64,000 bases of DNA from JAAGZL01 sp050290785 (GTDB lineage: Bacteria; Pseudomonadota; Gammaproteobacteria; Chromatiales; Chromatiaceae). Of this stretch, positions 1 to 9,112 are shown in pieces. The notes under the pieces are model-generated. The model worked only from the letters and a program-made list of their open reading frames with translations, had not been told where the DNA came from and searched no databases. The stretch spans positions 26,337 through 90,336 of the forward strand of contig JBNKIR010000051.1 in the NCBI GenBank assembly GCA_050290785.1. The letters are read 5' to 3'. Each line of letters opens with the position of its first letter. Positions within the stretch are counted from its first letter, which is position 1. The position numbers were made by a program, and so were the translations under genes.

Positions 1-1
1 G

Positions 2-229
2 GGCCTGCTGGATTGTCCGCACTACACCAGGCCGGAGCTGTTTGAGGGCATGCCGGTGCCTGAGGTGCTGAAGAGCGGTAATCACGAGGCCATCCGCCGC
101 TGGCGGTTACAGCAGTCGCTGGGACGCACTTGGTTACGCCGGCCCGATCTATTGGAAGGCCGAGAGTTGACCGCAGAAGAGCAGTTATTACTTGAAGAGT
201 TTATTCAGGCGCGGAAAGGCGCCAGTTGA
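2..229 (+). CDS. trmD: tRNA (guanine-N1)-methyltransferase, C-terminal part
   Basis: Open from the window edge and ending in TGA at 227-229; 75 residues of the C-terminus remain. TrmD methylates G37 of tRNAs next to the anticodon using S-adenosylmethionine, which prevents frameshifting. Diagnostic features are the segment LLDCPHYTRPELFEGMPVPE, the following VLKSGNH, and the helical WRLQQSLGRTW...RPDLL region typical of the TrmD C-terminal domain. It sits 20 nt upstream of rplS, matching the common rpsP-rimM-trmD-rplS operon, so the missing 5' part and rimM/rpsP are expected just outside the window. Confidence 0.95.
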   Translation, partial: GLLDCPHYTRPELFEGMPVPEVLKSGNHEAIRRWRLQQSLGRTWLRRPDLLEGRELTAEEQLLLEEFIQARKGAS

Positions 230-249
230 GATACAGGAGCAATACGACC

Positions 250-594
250 ATGAGCAAGATCATTGAGGCCCTAGAAGCCGAACAGTTGAACCAAGAGGTT
301 CCGGAGTTTGGTCCGGGAGATACCGTGGTCGTCCAGGTGAAGGTGATCGAAGGCAATCGTGAGCGTCTGCAGGCGTTTGAAGGTGTGGTAATCGCCAAGC
401 GCAACCGTGGACTTAACTCATCTTTCACCGTACGTAAGCTGTCCCACGGCGAGGGTGTGGAGCGTACCTTCCAGACCCATAGTAAACTGATCAAAGAGAT
501 CAAGGTAACGCGTCGCGGTGATGTGCGTCGCGCCAAACTATACTATCTGCGTGGACGCACCGGTAGGGCTGCACGTATCAAAGAGAAGATCTAA
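250..594 (+). CDS. rplS: 50S ribosomal protein L19
   Basis: A 114-aa protein of normal L19 length. L19 sits at the 30S-50S interface of the ribosome. The family pattern is clear: MSKIIEALEAEQLNQEVPEF at the start, FGPGDTVVVQVKVIEG, then RLQAFEGVVIAKRNRGLNSS and a basic tail ending in RIKEKI. The frame is open further upstream to 226, but the start at 250 is chosen because it gives the conserved MSKII N-terminus and has an AGGAG ribosome binding site at 235-239. It is the second gene of the trmD operon and is followed by a run of hairpins and a strong terminator. Confidence 0.97.
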   Translation: MSKIIEALEAEQLNQEVPEFGPGDTVVVQVKVIEGNRERLQAFEGVVIAKRNRGLNSSFTVRKLSHGEGVERTFQTHSKLIKEIKVTRRGDVRRAKLYYLRGRTGRAARIKEKI

Positions 595-602
595 CTATGA
601 AA

Positions 603-712
603 GGTCTGAACAATTACGGACTGTAATTTTCAGACCACGGAAATCGAAAGATGTGCTTTACGATTCCCTTCATTTTTAATCGATAAAATGATTAAAAATG
701 GCGACACATCTT
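603..712 (+). other. Two successive long inverted repeats downstream of rplS
   Basis: Immediately after the rplS stop the sequence can fold twice before the terminator. Hairpin 1 (603-636): GGTCTGAA + AATTAC pair with GTAATT + TTCAGACC around a 5-nt loop, with one bulged C. Hairpin 2 (648-712): AAGATGTG at 648-655 pairs with CACATCTT at 705-712 and encloses a second arm pair, CATTTTTAATC at 671-681 with GATTAAAAATG at 690-700. No open reading frame explains them. They could be mRNA-stabilising 3' structures, a processed 3'-UTR small RNA, or remains of palindromic repeats. The pairing is read directly; the role is unknown. Confidence 0.6.
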
Positions 713-730
713 TGTGCCGCATGATTATAA

Positions 731-763
731 AAGCCACCCAACCCAGGTTGGGTGGCTTTTTTT
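731..763 (+). terminator. Rho-independent terminator of the trmD-rplS operon
   Basis: A 12-13 bp perfect stem, AAGCCACCCAACC at 731-743 and GGTTGGGTGGCTT at 746-758, followed by a T run to 763. It is the last of the structured elements after rplS and lies 50 nt before sbcB, which must therefore have its own promoter. Confidence 0.92.
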
Positions 764-814
764 GTGGGTGCCGTTTAAGTTAAAGTAAGTTCGAATACTA
801 TTCTGGATCAACTA

Positions 815-2254
815 ATGGCACTCACCTTTTATTGGCACGACTATGAGACCTGGGGGATCGATCCTAGGCGTGATCGCCCGTCCCAGTTTGCGGGCATCAG
901 GACCGACGCAGAGCTAAACGTAATCGGCAAGCCCCTGGTGCAGTACTGCAGGCCGGCGGATGACATGCTACCGCATCCGGAGGCCTGTCTGGTGACCGGC
1001 ATTACACCGCAACATGCCCTGGAGAACGGGGTGGTTGAGGCGGAGTTTTTTACTGCAATCCACCAGGAGATGGCTCAGCCCGGTACCTGTTCCGTAGGCT
1101 ACAACAATATACGTTTCGACGACGAGTTTACCCGCTACGGTCTCTATCGTAATTTTTTCGATCCCTATGCCCGTGAGTGGCAGAACGGCAACTCACGCTG
1201 GGATCTGATTGACGTGGTGAGGCTAACCCGAGCACTGCGACCTGAGGGGATCGAATGGCCCGTCAATGAGGATGGGGTTACCAGCTTCCGTCTGGAAGAG
1301 TTGACCAGGGCCAACGGGATCGCGCATGCCGATGCCCACGATGCCCTGTCCGATGTGCATGCCACCATAGCCATGGCCAGACTGATAAAGGAGCGGCAGC
1401 CACGTCTGTTTGAGCATCAGCTCAAGATGCGTAACAAGCGCATGGTGGCAGAGCAGCTGAATGTGGTCGGCAAGCAACCGGTGTTGCACGTATCATCAAA
1501 ATACCCGTCCAAGGATGGATGTATTGCGCTGGTGGCGCCGTTGATAAACCATCCGACAAATAAGAATTCTGTGGTGGTCTATGATCTGCGGGTAGATCCA
1601 GCTCCCTTGATCAGGCTGGGTGTGGAGGAGATACAGAGGCGCATATTTACCGCTAGGGATGAACTGCCGGATGGTGTGGAGCGTATACCGCTGAAAGAGA
1701 TACATATCAACAAGTGTCCGGTGGTGGTGCCGCTGAATACGCTTACGGATGCGGCGGCGGAGGAGTGGCGAATCGATGTGGCGGAGGCGGAAAGGCATCT
1801 GGCGCAGATACGTCAGGCCGGTTTGGATGCAAAGTTGCAGCAGATCTACAGCAGTCGTGAGTTTGAACCTATCAACGACCCGGATCAGGCCCTGTATGGC
1901 GGTGGCTTTTTCTCCGACGCGGATCGGCGTCTCATGGAGTATGTGCGGACCACGCCGGTGACGGAACTGGCTGAGCTGGATCTGGCGTTTGAGGATAAAC
2001 GTCTACCCGAGATGCTGTTCCGTTATCGCGCGCGTAACTGGCCGGAAACGCTGTCGTCAGATGAGAAGTGGCGCTGGGATGAGTTTCGCCGGGATCGACT
2101 CACCAATCCCCAGGCGGATAGCGGGATAACCATGGGCGATTACCGCTCCAGACTGGCCAGGATGATGATCGATCCTGATCTGGGAGAGCGTGAAAAGGCC
2201 GTACTATCGGAGTTGGCAGACTGGCCTGATAGGCTGCAGATCGCTAATCCTTAG
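815..2254 (+). CDS. sbcB: Exodeoxyribonuclease I
   Basis: A 479-aa protein matching the usual length of ExoI, the 3'-5' single-strand-specific DNA exonuclease used in recombination and mismatch repair. The DEDDh catalytic set is visible: HDYETWG near residue 8-14 (first D and E), GYNNIRFDDEF around 95-105 (second D), and HDALSDVHATIAMARL around 170-186 (H and last D). After the exonuclease domain come the SH3-like and helical C-terminal domains characteristic of SbcB. It starts 50 nt after the rplS terminator and its last 11 nt overlap the end of a convergent small gene. Confidence 0.95.
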   Translation: MALTFYWHDYETWGIDPRRDRPSQFAGIRTDAELNVIGKPLVQYCRPADDMLPHPEACLVTGITPQHALENGVVEAEFFTAIHQEMAQPGTCSVGYNNIRFDDEFTRYGLYRNFFDPYAREWQNGNSRWDLIDVVRLTRALRPEGIEWPVNEDGVTSFRLEELTRANGIAHADAHDALSDVHATIAMARLIKERQPRLFEHQLKMRNKRMVAEQLNVVGKQPVLHVSSKYPSKDGCIALVAPLINHPTNKNSVVVYDLRVDPAPLIRLGVEEIQRRIFTARDELPDGVERIPLKEIHINKCPVVVPLNTLTDAAAEEWRIDVAEAERHLAQIRQAGLDAKLQQIYSSREFEPINDPDQALYGGGFFSDADRRLMEYVRTTPVTELAELDLAFEDKRLPEMLFRYRARNWPETLSSDEKWRWDEFRRDRLTNPQADSGITMGDYRSRLARMMIDPDLGEREKAVLSELADWPDRLQIANP

Positions 2255-2528
2255 TCCATTTTTCCAGGGCTGCGATGATGCTCTTTGCCTGATCCTTGCT
2301 GGATATATTGAACTTGGATTTTGGCATATATTCGCCATTACGTTTCTGATAGCGGCGGATGGAGTATTTGTCCGGGCCATATTCACCTTTGCTGCGGTTC
2401 CAATCCTGATAGCGGAAGATGACGGTGGACCAGGCACCCTTGGATAGGATCTCCTTGTCCAGTTCTTTCACCACTTCGATGCCGTCTTCAGTGTAGCTGA
2501 TGGTCAGTTCGTCAACACTGGATGCCAT
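2244..2528 (-). CDS. Conserved hypothetical protein, 94 aa
   Basis: A small soluble protein, convergent with sbcB and overlapping its 3' end by 11 nt. No signal peptide or membrane segment. The middle is rich in aromatic and charged residues (GAWSTVIFRYQDWNRSKGEY, then KYSIRRYQKRNGEY), followed by FNISSKDQAKSIIAALEKW. I have an impression of similar short proteins in other Proteobacteria but cannot assign a function. ATG start with an AAAGGAAAAG-type purine run upstream. Confidence 0.75.
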   Translation of the reverse strand: MASSVDELTISYTEDGIEVVKELDKEILSKGAWSTVIFRYQDWNRSKGEYGPDKYSIRRYQKRNGEYMPKSKFNISSKDQAKSIIAALEKWTKD

Positions 2529-2618
2529 AATGCTTTTCCTTTCAATCTCTGAGTTTGAGGCGTATGCCTATTGATATTGGGGTGGGAACTTACCAGAACA
2601 GGGTAGGAAGGTCACGGG

Positions 2619-3281
2619 TTAGTTGTCGATCGCCCCGTTTTTTAGCAATAAGCGGGTGATAAATTCATTTTTGATCTGCTTAGCCGTGTGTAGCGGCGTT
2701 TGTCCGTCTTTCCCAGGCCTGTTGACGTCGGCCCCATTATCTATAAGCATCTTTACCAGCACCCGGTTATCTTGTTTGATCGCATCCAGCAGTGGGGTGT
2801 TGCCCTGGGCTGAAATATGATCGATATCGGCCCCATTTTTCAACAGCAGCCTTATCACATCCCGGTCCATCAGGTTATTGTGTACCATGTCCTCCAGCAG
2901 GATGTCCGGCTTTATGACTGCTCCACGTTTGATAAGGAGCTCCGCTACCTGGGTACGTCCGGACATGATAGCGGTATGCAAAGGAGTATGGTCATTGCTG
3001 TCCTTGCCGTCTATCTCAGCCCCATGTTCCAGTAACAGTTCTGTGACTATGGGACGCCCTTTTTCCGCAGCTATATGCAGGGGGGTCTGTCCGCTGGGGC
3101 CGATCTTGTTTAGCTCTGCACCCCAGAAGATGTGTCTCTCTATCTGGTCTATGTCTCCCCTCTGTAGGGCTAGATAGAGTCCAATGGTCGGCCGGTCTGG
3201 GTCTGAGCATGAGGTGATGAATAGCAGTGCCGACAGCAGGCATGCCAATAATCCGACTAGGTTTCTATCTGATGATCCCAT
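2619..3281 (-). CDS. Ankyrin-repeat lipoprotein
   Basis: A 220-aa protein. The N-terminus is a lipoprotein signal (LLACLLSALLFITSC) with the lipidated cysteine at residue 25. From about residue 38 there are five to six ankyrin repeats with recognisable cores such as GQTPLHIAAEKGRPIVTELL, DHTPLHTAIMSGRTQVAELL, GNTPLLDAIKQDNRVLVKML and GQTPLHTAKQIKNEFITRLL. Ankyrin repeats bind proteins, so a periplasmic or outer-membrane scaffold is likely; the partner is unknown. It is monocistronic, lying between two other small minus-strand genes. Confidence 0.88.
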   Translation of the reverse strand: MGSSDRNLVGLLACLLSALLFITSCSDPDRPTIGLYLALQRGDIDQIERHIFWGAELNKIGPSGQTPLHIAAEKGRPIVTELLLEHGAEIDGKDSNDHTPLHTAIMSGRTQVAELLIKRGAVIKPDILLEDMVHNNLMDRDVIRLLLKNGADIDHISAQGNTPLLDAIKQDNRVLVKMLIDNGADVNRPGKDGQTPLHTAKQIKNEFITRLLLKNGAIDN

Positions 3282-3371
3282 ATCAGATAAATATAAGGTC
3301 GCTTATGGTATAGCACAAGGGCCATGCCGTTGTGGTCTTAGAGATTGTACCCTGCCAACGGAGTCAGCTGT

Positions 3372-3737
3372 TTAGGCCGGGGCGGCTTCCAACAGGGCGG
3401 CCAGGCCACCTGAGCCGGCTCCGATTTGTGCTCGTAGTGCCTGATGGGCGTCACCCTCGATCTGTGCGCGTATCTTGGCGGCAATGTCCTTTGCCTGCTC
3501 CGAGTTGGTGATGGAGTTGTTTCCAGATGATGCCTTGGATGCGGATTGGCTGTAGATCTTATTTGCCCGTTCTACGTCTACAGAGCTGGTTTCAGGACTA
3601 TTTTCGTCCTTGGAGACAGACTGGTTGCCGACGCTACCCTGAGTCGCTGTCCCCTTGTCTGCCCGGTTTCTCTCCGTTGCAGAACTGCTTGCGCCATCAG
3701 ATGGCATTATTTTGTCATTGGAAATGGGTGTTACCAC
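3372..3737 (-). CDS. Hypothetical low-complexity protein, 121 aa
   Basis: The first 75 residues are Ser/Asn/Thr/Gly-rich and probably disordered; the last 45 are predicted helical (EQAKDIAAKIRAQIEGDAHQ, then ALRAQIGAGSGGLAALLEAA). No signal peptide, no cysteine. Its shape recalls small secreted or flagellar regulatory proteins, but no family is recognised. It is divergent from the CNNM gene at 4035 across about 300 bp of AT-rich sequence with no other gene seen, which should hold promoters for both. Confidence 0.6.
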   Translation of the reverse strand: MVTPISNDKIMPSDGASSSATERNRADKGTATQGSVGNQSVSKDENSPETSSVDVERANKIYSQSASKASSGNNSITNSEQAKDIAAKIRAQIEGDAHQALRAQIGAGSGGLAALLEAAPA

Positions 3738-4034
3738 TGCTAAATCTCCTGTGAAGCCGATATCTTGACGATTATTACCTTTTCTTGGCTAGTAGTTGGT
3801 TATACTGCAAATCATAGGCCAAAAACGCCTAATTTCCAGTGATGATAGGATTTTTTGGTCTATAGTTGCTGTATTAGATGAGGTATGTAATGTAATATAG
3901 TGTGATTGCAGGTAAAAAAGGTGTAAAGTTACGCCGCTGGAGCCTGTGGTATTTTCTGGCGCATGTCCAGGGTTCTTCCATGCGACCGGTCAGATGACCC
4001 TGAATAACAACTAAACCTGATTTGGGTACGTCAA

Positions 4035-5444
4035 ATGGATGAACTGAAAGCCATTTTTGAATCGCTCCAACTCAGTTCTCTAGACTGGGAGTTGATCCTG
4101 CGTTGCATTTTGCAATTGGGGCTGCTCATCATGTCGGCGGTATTTTCCGGTTCTGAAACCGCCCTTTTCTCCCTCAGCCGTATCGATCTGCAGAAGTTGC
4201 GACATGAGCGCGGTCCGCGTTCCGAGCATATCCATGCCATGTTGGACGAACCGCGTCGTCTGATTATATCCATTCTCTGTGGCAATGAATTGGTGAACAT
4301 AGCATCTGCGGTGAATATGACCTCCATCCTGCTACTCTTGTTCGATAGCAGTGACGTGGGTTGGATAAACATCATTATTATGGTGCCGCTGCTACTCCTG
4401 ATTGGTGAGGTAACGCCCAAGACCATTGCCGTCAGCTTTCCCATAAAATTTGCTACCAGGATCACTGCGCGCATACTTCCGCGTTGGATTACCCTGATCA
4501 CCCCGTTGCGCGAGAGCGTCAGGTCGGTCTCAGACAGGATTACCACCTTTATCGTGGGAGATGCGGTGAGCCGTGAGAATATTCTGCAGCCGGATGAACT
4601 GCGTACCCTGCTGGAAGAGGGGGAAGAGACAGGTATCATCGATGCCACAGAGCGCGTCCTGATCGATAATTTGCTGGAGGCGTCTGAGACCGATATCTAC
4701 CGAATTATGACCCCCAGCCCTAGAATCAGATCGCTGGACGCCGCTCTGCCGGTGCCGGAGCTTATTGATCAGTTTCGGAGATTGCGTCACCCAAGGGTGC
4801 CCGTATACAGAGGCAGCTGGGATAACGTCATCGGGTTTATCCACTCCGAGACCATACTCAAGCTTACCCGGTCCGGCGGGGACATGCAGGATGTAACACT
4901 GGATAGGATTATCAAGCCAGCCCATTTTGTGCCACCCACCAAAAAGGTGGACGAGATGTTTGACTATTTTCAGGAGCACAATACCAGGGTTGCCATCATC
5001 CTGGGTGAGTACGGAGAGGTGCTTGGCATAGTGACCATGAAGGATGTGCTTACCTTTATTTTCGGTGAGATATCCGGTCGTATGGAAGGGCAGGAGTTCT
5101 ATCAGGAAGAGGATGAAAACAGCTATACCGTGCCAGGCGAGATGCGGTTGGCTGATTTCTATAATCTGACAAATTTTGATATTGAAGATCCGGTAATGGC
5201 CACGATTGGCGGTGTGGCGTTCAGACTCTTTGATCGTATGCCGGCAGAGGGAGATAAGGTTCTGTATGAGGGGTATGAGTTTACCGCTAAAGAGATAAAG
5301 GGTCTCCGCATAAGCAAGGTCCGTGTGTGTAAGTTGTCCGAAGGGAAGCCGAAGGAAGAGGAGGTTGATGAGGAAGAGCCGAAAGAGCTGATGGAGGATG
5401 TCACTTCAGAACAAGAGGAGAGTAGAGATGGAATGGATACTTGA
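4035..5444 (+). CDS. CNNM/CorC-type membrane protein (DUF21 + CBS pair + CorC_HlyC)
   Basis: A 469-aa protein with an N-terminal DUF21 membrane domain of about four hydrophobic segments (residues 20-200), including the family signature SGSETALFSLSR. A CBS pair follows (around 215-340), then a CorC_HlyC domain and an acidic, Lys/Glu-rich tail from about 430. This family is linked to magnesium/divalent cation export and was earlier annotated as hemolysin. The gene overlaps the next CNNM paralogue by 17 nt, so the two are almost certainly co-translated and may form a heteromer. Confidence 0.85.
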   Translation: MDELKAIFESLQLSSLDWELILRCILQLGLLIMSAVFSGSETALFSLSRIDLQKLRHERGPRSEHIHAMLDEPRRLIISILCGNELVNIASAVNMTSILLLLFDSSDVGWINIIIMVPLLLLIGEVTPKTIAVSFPIKFATRITARILPRWITLITPLRESVRSVSDRITTFIVGDAVSRENILQPDELRTLLEEGEETGIIDATERVLIDNLLEASETDIYRIMTPSPRIRSLDAALPVPELIDQFRRLRHPRVPVYRGSWDNVIGFIHSETILKLTRSGGDMQDVTLDRIIKPAHFVPPTKKVDEMFDYFQEHNTRVAIILGEYGEVLGIVTMKDVLTFIFGEISGRMEGQEFYQEEDENSYTVPGEMRLADFYNLTNFDIEDPVMATIGGVAFRLFDRMPAEGDKVLYEGYEFTAKEIKGLRISKVRVCKLSEGKPKEEEVDEEEPKELMEDVTSEQEESRDGMDT

Positions 5445-6690
5445 ACTGATCCTGATTGCCTTCTTCCTGTTGCTGAAGGGATTCTTCTCTGGATCGGAGA
5501 TTGCTATGGTGAACTCCGATAAGCTGAAACTGCGCCACCAGGCCAAGCTGGGCAATCGTGGTGCTGGTACGGTACTGAGGCTGTTTAAAAGGCCTGATGT
5601 TATCCTGGGTACCACCCTGGTTGGAACCAATCTGGCCACTGTTACTATTTCAACCCTTGGCGCATTGATATTTATCGATCTGTTAGGTCCGTCCGGCGAT
5701 TTTATATCTATCCTGGTGATGACCCCCATACTTCTCATATTGGGAGAGGTGGTGCCGAAAAGCGTATTTCAGCAGAATGCGGACAGTGTGGTACCACGGG
5801 TCATATATACACTGCGCTTTTTCTCCTATCTATTCTATCCGTTGATATTCATCTTCAGCCGGGTAGCGCGTTTCGCTACTCGTATCGTGGGTGGCGGCGC
5901 AGAGCCGCAGAATATGTTTATTACCCGTGAGGAGTTGCGCGTTCTGCTCGATATCACGGAGACGGCTGCATCTCCTTCCACCATTGATCGCAAGCGTATT
6001 CGCCGTATTATCAGATTCGCCGATACCACTGTAGGTGAGGCCATGATCCCGTTGGCGGATGTGGTCGGACTGAACGAGATACGCAGCATGGAAGAGGCGG
6101 TGCACCGGGTTATGACGCATGGCTATAATCGTCTGCCGGTATATAGCAGGAACATAACAAACGTGAAGGGCGTGCTTACCCTGAATACATGGGATCTGAT
6201 GCAGCAGGATATTATGCAGCACTCCATATCGGATTATATCCGTCCTGCACTATATCTTTCACCCAAGCAGACGTTGGACCGCGCCTTACCTCAGCTGCAG
6301 GCCAGAAAGGACCATATGGCCATAGTGGTCGATGAATTTGGTTCGGCGGTCGGTATCCTCACCATGGAGGATGTATTTGAAGAGGTGGTTGGTGAGATCG
6401 ACGTTGGGTACGATTTTGACGAGTATCACCCCAAGCGCAAGATATATATCGAGCACGAGAGTGAGAATTCACATCTGATGAGTGGGCGTACTCCCATCTC
6501 TGAGGTGAATGATATCCTGCATGTGCACTTTCCGGTGGAAGAGGCCCACACCATCGGCGGATTGATTGTAAGCAGGATTCGCAATATACCGGTTGAGGGC
6601 GATTCCATTGAAGAGCAGGGTTACAGGCTGACAGTATTGGAGGCTGATTCCAGGGCCGTAATCAAGGTCCGAATGGAACGTTTGGTATAG
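5428..6690 (+). CDS. Second CNNM/CorC-type membrane protein
   Basis: A 420-aa paralogue of the preceding gene, with DUF21 (KGFFSGSEIAMVNSDKLKLR near residue 20), a CBS pair (around 190-320; EAVHRVMTHGYNRLPVYS and HMAIVVDEFGSAVGILTMED) and a C-terminal CorC_HlyC domain. The start at 5428 is chosen over an in-frame ATG at 5398 because AAGAGGAG lies 8 nt upstream and the protein begins directly with the first membrane helix. It overlaps the upstream stop by 17 nt. Likely role is divalent cation efflux or a sensor-coupled transporter, inferred from the family. Confidence 0.85.
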   Translation: MEWILELILIAFFLLLKGFFSGSEIAMVNSDKLKLRHQAKLGNRGAGTVLRLFKRPDVILGTTLVGTNLATVTISTLGALIFIDLLGPSGDFISILVMTPILLILGEVVPKSVFQQNADSVVPRVIYTLRFFSYLFYPLIFIFSRVARFATRIVGGGAEPQNMFITREELRVLLDITETAASPSTIDRKRIRRIIRFADTTVGEAMIPLADVVGLNEIRSMEEAVHRVMTHGYNRLPVYSRNITNVKGVLTLNTWDLMQQDIMQHSISDYIRPALYLSPKQTLDRALPQLQARKDHMAIVVDEFGSAVGILTMEDVFEEVVGEIDVGYDFDEYHPKRKIYIEHESENSHLMSGRTPISEVNDILHVHFPVEEAHTIGGLIVSRIRNIPVEGDSIEEQGYRLTVLEADSRAVIKVRMERLV

Positions 6691-6816
6691 CCCCGATCTA
6701 TTTGCAGGAAGCCTCCGTTCCGATCCTTTCTCCTGAAAGATAAATTTCCGTTGTCTTAGTAAATAACTCCATTTGCGCTATCTTTAGTAGAGGTATTCTA
6801 GGGCAGAGGTGCGTTT

Positions 6817-7290
6817 ATGGCGGATAAGAAAGAGAAGAGACCGATCCTGGTGCCGGTGGATTTCTCCCCGCACTCTGAGGCTGCGTTGCTAAAGGCATGT
6901 GAGTTGGCAGAGTGTCAGAAGCGACAGGTAGTCGTCCTGCACGTTGTGCATGATCCTGGAGACATGCCGAGTTACTATTCACGCATAGCCAAAAAGAAAC
7001 AGCTGGTGCGAGTCGAGGATATCGCGGCTGAGATGTTTTCCAAGTTCATTGAGTCTATACAGGAAAAGTATCCTGACAATAAAACGCTGAAAAATATCAA
7101 GAGGGTGATGGTAAAGGGTATCCCTGTCACGCGTATACTGCAGGTGATCGAAAAGATTGATGCGGCGATGGTGGTGATGGGGAGCCTGGGCAGGACCGGA
7201 CTCAAGCATGTATTTCTCGGGTCCAAGGCCGAGCAGGTGGTGCGTCAATCCCCTGTTACGGTTACGATCGTAAAGTCAGAGGCTATATGA
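6817..7290 (+). CDS. Universal stress protein (UspA family)
   Basis: A 157-aa single-domain Usp. The N-terminal strand PILVPVDFSPHSEAALLKAC and the C-terminal ATP-binding motif G-2x-G-9x-G-S (MGSLGRTGLKHVFLGSKAEQ) are both intact, so it is probably of the ATP-binding class. It overlaps the Na/Pi transporter by 4 nt (ATGA), which implies translational coupling and a likely regulatory link between the two. Confidence 0.92.
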   Translation: MADKKEKRPILVPVDFSPHSEAALLKACELAECQKRQVVVLHVVHDPGDMPSYYSRIAKKKQLVRVEDIAAEMFSKFIESIQEKYPDNKTLKNIKRVMVKGIPVTRILQVIEKIDAAMVVMGSLGRTGLKHVFLGSKAEQVVRQSPVTVTIVKSEAI

Positions 7291-9098
7291 TGCTGGCGGG
7301 TCGTATGCAAAAACACCTCTCTATGTTGATGGGTAAAATCGAGTCAAGAGTCCTCCTGATAGTTATATTCGGTATTGCTGCAATTTCAGGTGTATCGCCG
7401 ATATATGCATCGGACGGCGGCTCCGTAGAGATGGAGTGGGGCGTGATGGCGATGCAGATGTTTGGTGGCCTTGCATTGTTTCTCTTCGGTATGGAACAGA
7501 TGTCTGATGCATTGAAGGCAGTGGCCGGCGAGCGCATGAAATCCATTCTGGCTAAACTTACCGTAAACCGCTTTGCCGGTGTCGCAACGGGGGCGTTTGT
7601 TACCGCTATCATTCAGTCTTCTTCGGTTACGACGGTGCTGGTGGTTGGGTTTATCACCGCCGGACTTATGTCCTTGTCGCAATCCATCGGCATAATCATG
7701 GGGGCCAACATTGGCACCACCGTAACCGCGCAGATTGTTGCATTTAAGGTGACCAAGGCATCCATGCTGATGATTGGGGTGGGCTTCAGCATGCTGTTTA
7801 TCTCAAAGGAAGAGAGGGTGCGGCAGTATGGTTCCATGATCATGGGGCTGGGAATGGTGTTTTTTGGTATGAGTGTTATGAGTGATGCCATGAAACCATT
7901 GCGCACTTATCAGCCATTCCTGGACTTTATGATTCATATGGAAAGCCCGTTGATCGGTATCTTGGTTGCGGCTGCTTTTACCGGGCTTATACAATCTTCA
8001 TCGGCAACCACGGGTATTGTAATAGTCATGGCCGGTCAGGGTCTGATATCGCTGCCTGCTGGTATAGCGTTGGCATTTGGTGCAAATATCGGCACCTGTA
8101 TTACCGCTGTGCTGGCATCTATTGGTAAACCTAGAGAGGCGATTAGGGCATCGCTGGTGCATGTGATATTTAATGTTGGCGGGGTCCTGCTTTGGGTGAT
8201 GTTTATTCCCTATCTGGCGGAGTTTGTGATCTGGTTTTCACCTGCGCATCCAGAGCTCGTCGGGTTGGATCGATTGGGGGCTGAAACCCCGCGCCAGATT
8301 GCGAATGCCCATACCATTTTCAATATTGCCAATACGCTCATATTTATCTGGGTTACTACCCAGATTGGGCAATTAGTGGAACGCTTGGTACCGGACAGGC
8401 CCTTGGAGGAGGAGGGTATTATAACTCGCTCAAAATATCTGGATGATGAGCTTCTGTCCACACCGTCTCTGGCCCTGGATAGGGTGCGGCTGGAAGTGTT
8501 GCATATGGGAGAACGGGTAGACGTGATGCTGCAGCGGATACTGCCTGCGATACTTGCCGGAAATAAGGATACGCTTGCATCCATAGGTAAGTTAGATGAT
8601 GAAGTGGATTATCTGTATGAGCAGATCGTTGAGTATATGGGTAAGATTAGTAAATATAGTTTGACCGATGTTCAGACCACGGAGTTTTTAAAGCTTATGG
8701 AAGCTGTTTCTGATCTGGAGAATATCGGTGATATTGTTGAGACAAATCTTGTGGTACTGGGTAATCAGCGTATAAGCTCCGGTGTCTCTATAAGCGAGCC
8801 AACAAAGGAGATTATTACCGGGTTTCATAAAGTGGTGATTCGCTCTGTTGAGTCAGCTGTGCAGGCGGTCTCTCAGAATAATACGGAAGTTGCCCTCAAT
8901 GTCATCGGTATGAAGGATGAGATTGCTGAACTTGCGGATTCAGCGGCACTGCATCAGGCGCGGCGGCTGGTTGCTGATGAGCCGAATCGTATCCCGGCCT
9001 ATACCATTGAGATGGATATTATCGAGAAGATGAAGCGCGTATACTATTTCGCCAAGCGTATGGCCAAGACGGTTGTACATGAGTATAAAGAAGAGTAA
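7287..9098 (+). CDS. Na+/phosphate cotransporter with C-terminal PhoU-like domain
   Basis: A 603-aa protein of the NptA/PNaS family. It has the two inverted QSSS signatures that line the transport site (AIIQSSSVTTVL near residue 110 and LIQSSSATTGIV near 238), each followed by a GANIGT motif (GANIGTTVTA, GANIGTCITA). The last 200 residues are helical and PhoU-like, usual for bacterial long forms. It imports phosphate with Na+. The start ATG overlaps the usp stop; an internal ATG at residue 7 is a possible alternative. Next to usp, and with a ppk2 elsewhere in the window, it points to active phosphate handling. Confidence 0.9.
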   Translation: MMLAGRMQKHLSMLMGKIESRVLLIVIFGIAAISGVSPIYASDGGSVEMEWGVMAMQMFGGLALFLFGMEQMSDALKAVAGERMKSILAKLTVNRFAGVATGAFVTAIIQSSSVTTVLVVGFITAGLMSLSQSIGIIMGANIGTTVTAQIVAFKVTKASMLMIGVGFSMLFISKEERVRQYGSMIMGLGMVFFGMSVMSDAMKPLRTYQPFLDFMIHMESPLIGILVAAAFTGLIQSSSATTGIVIVMAGQGLISLPAGIALAFGANIGTCITAVLASIGKPREAIRASLVHVIFNVGGVLLWVMFIPYLAEFVIWFSPAHPELVGLDRLGAETPRQIANAHTIFNIANTLIFIWVTTQIGQLVERLVPDRPLEEEGIITRSKYLDDELLSTPSLALDRVRLEVLHMGERVDVMLQRILPAILAGNKDTLASIGKLDDEVDYLYEQIVEYMGKISKYSLTDVQTTEFLKLMEAVSDLENIGDIVETNLVVLGNQRISSGVSISEPTKEIITGFHKVVIRSVESAVQAVSQNNTEVALNVIGMKDEIAELADSAALHQARRLVADEPNRIPAYTIEMDIIEKMKRVYYFAKRMAKTVVHEYKEE

Positions 9099-9112
9099 CT
9101 GTAAAATATTCG

